From NCBI GenBank assembly GCA_039696685.1, contig CP155566.1:930001-994000 (forward strand): DNA of 64,000 bases, read 5' to 3'. Origin of the DNA: Vibrio sp. CDRSL-10 TSBA (GTDB taxonomy: Bacteria > Pseudomonadota > Gammaproteobacteria > Enterobacterales > Vibrionaceae). Both the position numbers and the translations under genes were made by a program. This document shows positions 57,824 to 64,000 of the stretch, one piece after another (the first letter of the stretch is position 1; every line of letters starts with the position of its first letter). The notes beneath the pieces are model-generated. The model searched no databases. It saw only the letters and a program-made list of their open reading frames with translations, and was not told the origin of the DNA.

Positions 57824-59891
57824 TTACATTACGCGCATACCAGGTTGAGCGCCTTCATGCGGCTCAAGGATCCACAATTCGCTGCCACCAGGGCCGGCGG
57901 CCAGAATCATGCCCTCTGACATACCGAATTTCATCTTACGTGGTTTCAGGTTGGCAACGACAACCGTGTATTTACCCACCAGATCTTCCGGGTTGTAAGC
58001 GGCTTTAATACCAGAGAATACCTGACGCATTTCACCGCCGATATCGAGCTGGAATTTCAGCAGTTTGTCCGCTTTTGGCACTGACTCGCACGAGACGATT
58101 TTAGCAATACGCAGATCCACTTTGGCGAAATCATCAAATTCGATTTCGTCAGCAATCGGGTCTTTGCTCAGCTCGGTTTGCTCAGCTTTTGGTGCATTGG
58201 CTTCTGCGGCGGCTTTCTCGGCTGCAGCTTCTTCTTTCGAAGTTTCAATCATGGCTTCGATGTGCTTTGGATCAATACGGTTAAACAGCGCTTTAAATGC
58301 ACTGATATCGTGGTTGGTCAGCGGCTGTGCAACCCCATCCCAGGTCAGTTTCCTGGTTCAGGAAGGCTTCAGAACGAGCGGCCAGGCCAGGCATTACCGG
58401 CTTAAGGTAAGTCAGCAGTACGCGGAACAGGTTGATACCGACAGTACAGATGTCCTGCAGTGCCTGATCCTGGCCTTCTTGCTTGGCGACAACCCAAGGC
58501 GCTTTTTCATCAACATACTGGTTGGCTTTATCAGCCAGAGCAGTGATTTCACGAATCGCACGACCAAATTCACGCGCTTCGTACAGCTCTGCGATGCGAT
58601 CAGCAGCAGCAACGAATTCGTTGTACAGCTCAGGCTCTGCAAATTCAGCCGACAGTTTGCCGTCAAAACGCTTGGTGATGAAACCTGCGTTACGTGATGC
58701 CAGGTTAACGATCTTGTTAACGACATCAGCGTTGACACGCTGAGTAAAGTCTTCCAGATTCAGATCCAGGTCATCAATACGGCTGTTGAGCTTGGCAGCG
58801 TAGTAGTAACGCAGACACTCTGGATCCAGATGCTTGAGGTAAGTGCTGGCTTTAACGAACGTGCCTTTTGATTTCGACATTTTCGCGCCGTTCACGGTCA
58901 CGTAGCCGTGCACAAATACGTTGTTTGGCTTACGGTAGCCGCTGCCGTCCAGCATGGCTGGCCAGAACAGGCTGTGGAAGTAAACAATGTCTTTACCGAT
59001 GAAGTGGTACAGCTCAGTCTGGCTGTCTTTATTCCAGTATTCATCGAAATCCAGGTCATCACGTTTGTTGCACAGGTTCTTAAATGAGCCCATGTAGCCA
59101 ATCGGTGCATCCAGCCAGACGTAGAAGAACTTGTTCTTCTCGCCAGGAATTTCGAAGCCAAAGTAAGGTGCATCGCGGGAGATGTCCCACTGTTGCAGAC
59201 CTGACTCAAACCACTCCTGCATCTTGTTGGCGGTTTCTGACTGCAGTGAGCCAGAACGGGTCCACTCTTTCAGCATGCTCTCGAACTGAGGCAGGTCGAA
59301 GAAAAAGTGCTCAGAATCTTTCATGACCGGCGTTGCGCCAGAGACGGCCGAACGCGGGTTGATCAGCTCTGTCGGGCTGTAAGTCTCACCACAGGCGTCA
59401 CAGTTGTCGCCGTACTGGTCTTCCGATTTACATTTCGGACAGGTGCCCTTAACGAAACGGTCCGGCAGGAACATCTCTTTTTCAGGGTCAAACAATTGAG
59501 AAATGGTACGGCTGGAAATAAAACCGTTCTTTTTCAGCTCAAGATAGATATGAGACGCCAGTTCACGGTTCTCGTCACTGTGTGTGCTGTGGTAGTTATC
59601 AAAGCTGATGTCAAAACCAGCGAAATCTTTCTGATGCTCTTCGCTGACCGCGGCAATCATCTCTTCCGGAGTCATACCCATCTGTTGCGCTTTAAGCATG
59701 ATCGGTGTGCCGTGAGCATCGTCAGCACAGATGAAGTTTACAATGTTGCCACGCAGGCGTTGGTAACGAACCCAAATATCCGCTTGGATATGCTCAAGCA
59801 TATGACCTAAGTGGATCGAACCGTTAGCGTACGGAAGGGCACAAGTTACCAGCATTTTCCTGGCAGGAAAGTTTCTTGGTTCAGTTGCCAT
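57824..59891 (-). CDS. metG: Methionyl-tRNA synthetase (single-base frameshift in this sequence)
   Basis: Essential enzyme; charges initiator and elongator tRNA-Met. 688 residues after repair. HIGH-type motif [14 protein letters not shown] (about 17-30), zinc-knuckle cysteines [17 protein letters not shown] (about 146-162), KMSKS ([13 protein letters not shown] about 335), anticodon-binding helices and a C-terminal dimerising tRNA-binding domain ([15 protein letters not shown]...). The frame breaks at 58349-58351: minus-strand CCAGGAAACTGACC should be CCAGGAACTGACC, restoring [17 protein letters not shown] real break would remove the dimerisation domain. Confidence 0.95.
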
Positions 59892-60197
59892 ACTTAATTA
59901 TTCGCTTTGTTTGATAGGTATTTAATGTGATGGACAATATTACCTGATGACGCCCTGTACGCCAAGGTATGAATGGTGCCGCAGCGGGCAAACGCTGTGC
60001 ACACTCTTACTGTGCAGACGTCGCAGGTTGTTAGTGTCGGGTCGGGGCTGGAGCAGGGCGTTTATTGCGTTTGGGATAAAAAGAAGCCTTTGATATACAA
60101 AGGCCGATGCTCTTTTGGTGATCAAGCCAATGCCCTGACTGTTTGTGGGTTCTGCTTATGGCGGGAGAGTGATAGCATGATGCGAAAAGGAGGGCTT
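59892..60197. other. Intergenic region between metG and apbC
   Basis: 306 bp holding the divergent metG and apbC promoters. A GCCTTTG-ATATA-CAAAGGC hairpin lies at about 60087-60106. The frame is open here in the apbC frame but lacks coding character. No named site recognised. Confidence 0.4.
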
Positions 60198-61274
60198 ATG
60201 CTTACGTTTACGTCCAAACAGGACTTTTGTGCCTGGTTATCTCAGTTTCAACATCCGAATTTAACGCCAGACTGGGCCGCTGCGCCGGGTCTGGTAACCG
60301 TTGCTGCCTCGGGTCAGTTTAAGATTGAACTGCCGTTTGCGGCGCATTCCGTAGTGCAAGAGCTCAAAGCATGGATTGCTGATCAGCAAACTTCAGGCCA
60401 GGTGGCCGGGTTTGCATACGATGTGGCGGTTAAGCCGAAAGCGATGCAGACTAAAGTCGCCAACCCGATCAAAGGGGTCAAAAACGTGATTGCAGTGACC
60501 TCGGCCAAAGGTGGGGTCGGTAAATCGACCACGGCGGCTAACCTGGCACTGGCAATTTCGGCTTGCGGTGCGAAAGTGGGGCTGCTGGATGCGGATATTT
60601 ACGGCCCCTCAGTGCCGATGATGTTTGCCCAGCTGAATGCTAAACCACAAGTGCGCGATAACAAGTGGATGCAACCGGTCATGGCACATGGGATCGCAAC
60701 CCAGTCGATAGGCTATCTGGTGGATCAGTCTGACGCTACTATCTGGCGCGGGCCTATGGCGTCCAAAGCATTGGCTCAGCTGCTGAATGAAACCGAATGG
60801 CCGGATCTGGATTACCTGGTGATCGACATGCCGCCGGGTACCGGTGATATCCAGCTGACTCTTGCGCAGCAGATTCCGGTAACCGGTGCGGTGATCGTGA
60901 CTACGCCCCAAGACCTTGCTTTGGCTGATGCCCGTAAAGGGGCAGCGATGTTCGACAAAGTCGAAGTACCGGTGGTGGGCCTGGTGGAGAACATGAGCTA
61001 CCACATCTGCAGCCACTGTGGCGGTAAAGAGCATATTTTCGGTGTCGGCGGCGCGCAGACGCTGGCCAGTGAGTATGGCTTGTCACTCTTGGCGCAGGTG
61101 CCATTGCATTTGCACGTGCGTGAAGATATTGACGCCGGCAAACCGACCGTTGTCGCGCGTCCGGACAGTGAACATAGCGCGATTTATCTCGATTTGGCTG
61201 AGCGAATTTGCGCCAGTTTGTACTGGCACGGCAGTGTAAAACCGGACCCGATCAGCTTCACTGTTGTCGATTGA
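60198..61274 (+). CDS. apbC: Iron-sulfur cluster carrier ATPase Mrp/ApbC
   Basis: 358 residues from ATG 60198 (MLTFTSKQDFCAWLSQF), chosen for AAAAGGAGGGC immediately upstream. P-loop with deviant Walker A TSAKGGVGKSTTAANLAL (about 97-114), the VIDMPPGTGDIQLT motif and the cluster-binding CxxC pair HICSHCGGKEHIFG (about 262-275). Carries and transfers 4Fe-4S clusters. Confidence 0.93.
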   Translation: MLTFTSKQDFCAWLSQFQHPNLTPDWAAAPGLVTVAASGQFKIELPFAAHSVVQELKAWIADQQTSGQVAGFAYDVAVKPKAMQTKVANPIKGVKNVIAVTSAKGGVGKSTTAANLALAISACGAKVGLLDADIYGPSVPMMFAQLNAKPQVRDNKWMQPVMAHGIATQSIGYLVDQSDATIWRGPMASKALAQLLNETEWPDLDYLVIDMPPGTGDIQLTLAQQIPVTGAVIVTTPQDLALADARKGAAMFDKVEVPVVGLVENMSYHICSHCGGKEHIFGVGGAQTLASEYGLSLLAQVPLHLHVREDIDAGKPTVVARPDSEHSAIYLDLAERICASLYWHGSVKPDPISFTVVD

Positions 61275-61291
61275 TATAGATCACATTATTT

Positions 61292-61321
61292 TGCAGAGCG
61301 AATGTAATCGTTTGCTCTGCA
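61292..61321 (+). terminator. Hairpin after apbC
   Basis: GCAGAGC(GAA) and (TT)TGCTCTGC pair across ~10 bases; no long T-run follows, so termination is uncertain. Confidence 0.45.
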
Positions 61322-61449
61322 CTAATATTGTTCAATCCTGAAAATTACTGACATTTTGCTCCAATACAAACTGGTATCTACCCTGTGAACTCCCTATAAT
61401 CAGGCGGTTTACCCAAGTTTCCTCTTCTATTTGTATCGAGTGCACAACC

Positions 61450-62091
61450 ATGTCTGATAATAATCAATGCGTCATCGTCGGTATCGCGGGCGCCTCTGCT
61501 TCTGGGAAAAGTCTGATCGCCAGAACGATTTATAACGAGCTGAGTGCGAAAGTAGGCGACCATCAAATCGGTGTGATCACGGAAGATTGCTATTATAAAG
61601 ACCAAAGCCATCTGAGCATGGAAGAGCGTGTCAAAACCAACTATGACCATCCTAACGCGCTGGATCATGATCTGCTGTGTGAGCATCTGCAGCAACTGAC
61701 CCGTGGCGAAGCGGTTGAAGTACCGGAATACAGCTATACAGAGCATACCCGCACAGCAAAAACGACCCCTCTGACCCCAAAGAAAGTGATTATTCTGGAA
61801 GGTATCCTGCTGCTGACTGATCCTCGCCTGCGTGATCTGATGCACGCCAGCATCTTTATGGATACGCCACTGGATATCTGCCTGCTGCGCCGGGTAAAAC
61901 GCGACGTTGAAGAACGTGGTCGTACCATGGACTCCGTGCTTTCTCAGTACCAGAAGACAGTTCGTCCTATGTTCATGCAGTTTATTGAGCCGTCTAAGCA
62001 GTACGCCGACATTATTGTGCCTCGTGGCGGTAAAAACCGCATTGCTATCGATGTACTGAAAGCGCACATCGCAAAGTTGCTAAAATCGTAA
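61450..62091 (+). CDS. udk: Uridine kinase
   Basis: Phosphorylates uridine and cytidine with GTP/ATP for pyrimidine salvage, complementary to Udp at 56 kb. 213 residues; Walker [18 protein letters not shown] (about 11-27), [11 protein letters not shown] substrate loop and [11 protein letters not shown]alker B. ATG 61450. Confidence 0.96.
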   Translation: MSDNNQCVIVGIAGASASGKSLIARTIYNELSAKVGDHQIGVITEDCYYKDQSHLSMEERVKTNYDHPNALDHDLLCEHLQQLTRGEAVEVPEYSYTEHTRTAKTTPLTPKKVIILEGILLLTDPRLRDLMHASIFMDTPLDICLLRRVKRDVEERGRTMDSVLSQYQKTVRPMFMQFIEPSKQYADIIVPRGGKNRIAIDVLKAHIAKLLKS

Positions 62092-62137
62092 ATTTAACCG
62101 ATGCTTAGCAATAGCGTTCTTTATTTCTGATAAGTTT

Positions 62138-62164
62138 AGTGGCACTTTAGGTGCCACTTTCTTT
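62138..62164 (+). terminator. Terminator of udk
   Basis: AGTGGCAC / GTGCCACT stem with TTTAG loop followed by TTCTTT, 46 bp after udk. Confidence 0.85.
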
Positions 62165-62224
62165 ATCCGTAATACGAGTTTACTTGTCTTACCAAATTTA
62201 TCCGTCATACAAGGAAACAAACAG

Positions 62225-64000
62225 ATGAAAAAACTGTTCCTGGTAGTAGGGGTGTTAGTTGTCGTCGTGCTAGGGGCGATCGCAGCACTGGTCACACTGG
62301 TTAATCCAAACCAATTTAAGCCACTTTTGGTTGAGCAGACCAAAAAACAGACCGGCCTTGACCTGGTGATCGAAGGCGATATCGGCTGGCAGTTTTTCCC
62401 GGCTATCGGCTTTGAGCTGGGCAAAACGGAGCTCAAGAATCCACAGGGCTTTAGCAGCCCGAATTTATTTAAAGTAGACAGTGTCGGCATCGACGTCTCG
62501 GTTATGCCGCTGCTCGATAAACAGCTGCATATCGGTAATATTCGTCTCGATGGTGCTGAAGTGCATCTCGAAACGCTGAAAGATGGCCGCACCAACCTCG
62601 ATAGCCTGAGCAAAGCCCAGGATACAGCGTCAAAACAGGCTGACGATTCGGCTACTCAAGCCAATACGGAATCTGCGACGCCGAGCGAGCAAGCGTCAAC
62701 TGAGCAGGCGTGGAGCATTAACCTGGCCGGCGTTTCGGTCAACAACGCGCTGCTGGAAATTCAGGATCAGCAGGCCGGTACCATGACCAAGCTGTATGAT
62801 GTTCAGCTTGCCGTGTCAGAATTTGCCGCCGATACCTGGACCAGCGTTGATTTCTCCGCTAAAGGCAGCATGAACCAGCAACAGTTTGGTGCCAGTGGTC
62901 AGGCCGAAATCAAACTGTCACAAGATTTCAAACAGTACGCTCTGCGCAACATTAATCTGGACGCCAACTACAGTGATGCGGCGACTAAGATTGATTCCGC
63001 CAAAGTGACGCTGGATACTTTCGAGTTTGATAAAGCCAATAAACTGACTTTTGCGGTAAAAGGCAAAGCAGCGGATATGGATTTGGATGCCAGCGGTGGC
63101 GCCTCTGTCGAAGTCGATAAAGACATTTCTAAAGTGGCGGTGAATCAGCTTGATATGACTGCCAACCTGGAAGGTGCAGCGTTACCGCAGTCGCCGATGA
63201 AAGTGACCATGCAATCGGATGTGGCGTTTGATATCACCAAGAGTACGCTGAATCTGGTGCTGGAAAAGCTGACCGCTAATGCGTTGCAGTTCGATGGTAA
63301 AGCCAATGTGGTTCTGGGCGATATCGCGAAAGTCCGTTTTAACCTGCACAGCCCGGACATCGACCTGGATGAGTTCCTGGGACTGAATCAAACTGAGGCA
63401 GCGGCGGGTTCAGGGGAAAGTAAGCCCGCGGTAGCGAAACAAGCGGAAGCTGAGCCGGACTTGTCTGCGCTGAAAACGCTGGATGTTGCCGGTGATATCG
63501 TGATCGATAAATTTAAGGCCAGCAACGCCAAGATGCAGAACGTTAAAACCAGTTTTGCCGTCAACCGTGGCATCGTGGATCTTAAGTCGTTCAGTGCCAA
63601 TCTGTACGAAGGTAGTATCGCGGCCAACGCCCGCATCGATGCACGCCAGTCGCCAGCCTCGTACACGGTCAAAAACAGCGTCAGCGGGGTGAAAGTACAG
63701 CCACTGCTCAAAGATGTGGCCGATAACGATCGTCTGGAAGGTACAGGTAATATTGAGATGAATCTGCAAGGTAAGAGTCTGACACCGACCGGTATCAAGC
63801 AGAATCTGGCCGGTACCGTCGGGATCAATTTTGCTGACGGTGCGGTTAATGGTATCAACATTGCGCAGATGATCCGGACCAACTACGCTCGCTTTAAAGG
63901 CGAATCGGTTGACGAAACCAAAGCGGTGCAGAAAACAGACTTCAGTGCGATGACGGCTACGCTGAAATTGAGCAAGGGTGAAGTGACGACCAATGATCTC
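62225..64000 (+). CDS. asmA: AsmA-family protein, C-terminal part cut off by the window edge
   Basis: 592 residues to the window end, open frame. N-terminal membrane anchor MKKLFLVVGVLVVVVLGAIAAL, then the AsmA N-terminal domain (VNPNQFKPLLVEQTKKQTGLDL... GDIGWQFFPAIGFELGKTEL), a Ser/Thr/Gln/Ala-rich linker (about 135-160) and repeated beta-rich AsmA-like segments. Periplasmic bridge-type protein linked to outer-membrane lipid assembly. Frame intact. Confidence 0.9.
   Translation, partial: MKKLFLVVGVLVVVVLGAIAALVTLVNPNQFKPLLVEQTKKQTGLDLVIEGDIGWQFFPAIGFELGKTELKNPQGFSSPNLFKVDSVGIDVSVMPLLDKQLHIGNIRLDGAEVHLETLKDGRTNLDSLSKAQDTASKQADDSATQANTESATPSEQASTEQAWSINLAGVSVNNALLEIQDQQAGTMTKLYDVQLAVSEFAADTWTSVDFSAKGSMNQQQFGASGQAEIKLSQDFKQYALRNINLDANYSDAATKIDSAKVTLDTFEFDKANKLTFAVKGKAADMDLDASGGASVEVDKDISKVAVNQLDMTANLEGAALPQSPMKVTMQSDVAFDITKSTLNLVLEKLTANALQFDGKANVVLGDIAKVRFNLHSPDIDLDEFLGLNQTEAAAGSGESKPAVAKQAEAEPDLSALKTLDVAGDIVIDKFKASNAKMQNVKTSFAVNRGIVDLKSFSANLYEGSIAANARIDARQSPASYTVKNSVSGVKVQPLLKDVADNDRLEGTGNIEMNLQGKSLTPTGIKQNLAGTVGINFADGAVNGINIAQMIRTNYARFKGESVDETKAVQKTDFSAMTATLKLSKGEVTTNDL

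Overview
The window is a stretch of a Vibrio main chromosome. The evidence is the gene content: a HubP/FimV-type polar landmark protein, the sodium-motor protein MotY, an Rnf complex, the quorum-sensing trio Qrr1-LuxO-LuxU, a two-domain NagE that lacks its own EIIA, and housekeeping genes whose order (asnB, nagCAE, glnS, hubP, truA, accD, folC, dedD, cvpA, purF, motY, gloA, nth, rnf, uvrB, luxO, luxU, yvcK, moaABCDE, zntA, udp, metG, apbC, udk, asmA) resembles V. cholerae chromosome 1 as I remember it. The species cannot be fixed from this alone.

Layout. 0-9 kb: asparagine synthase, a CPA2 antiporter, and the divergent nagAC/nagE N-acetylglucosamine locus with NagC and CRP sites, then glnS. 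9-20 kb: the very large acidic, repeat-bearing hubP, then truA, accD, folC, dedD, cvpA and purF. 20-32 kb: an antiporter-family permease, rnt, motY, a Fur-controlled small gene, gloA, nth and rnfABCDGE with a strongly repeated RnfC tail. 32-43 kb is the accessory-looking part: a DUF2946/PepSY pair, an IS200-type insertion, and a cluster of envelope/stress genes (BON protein, lipoprotein, phosphatase-lipid kinase fusion, four-helix protein, YqjD/YqjE/YqjK-like proteins, AI-2E family permease). This cluster carries three -24/-12 (sigma-54) promoter matches and lies beside a sigma-54 activator whose receiver domain lacks the phospho-acceptor Asp. 43-48 kb: tRNA-Asn, uvrB, qrr1, luxO, luxU. 48-52 kb: yvcK and a molybdopterin operon behind a Moco riboswitch. 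52-64 kb: a CBS protein, zntA with a ZntR-type promoter, udp, metG, apbC, udk and the start of asmA.

The most unusual signal is not a gene. Fourteen genes, among them metG, purF and nagC, are broken by a single inserted base. In all fourteen the repaired sequence reads GAAC on one strand (GTTC on the other), with the extra base at the A/C junction. I found no frameshift at any other sequence. Random homopolymer error cannot give this. It points to a base-calling artefact at a chemically modified four-base motif, and GAAC/GTTC is the known target of Dnd DNA phosphorothioation. I therefore annotate these genes as intact in the organism and predict that the strain carries a dnd-type modification system elsewhere in its genome.

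A second recurrent pattern is a set of short tandem repeats (15-20 bp units, 2-8 copies) between genes. Each locus has its own unrelated unit sequence.
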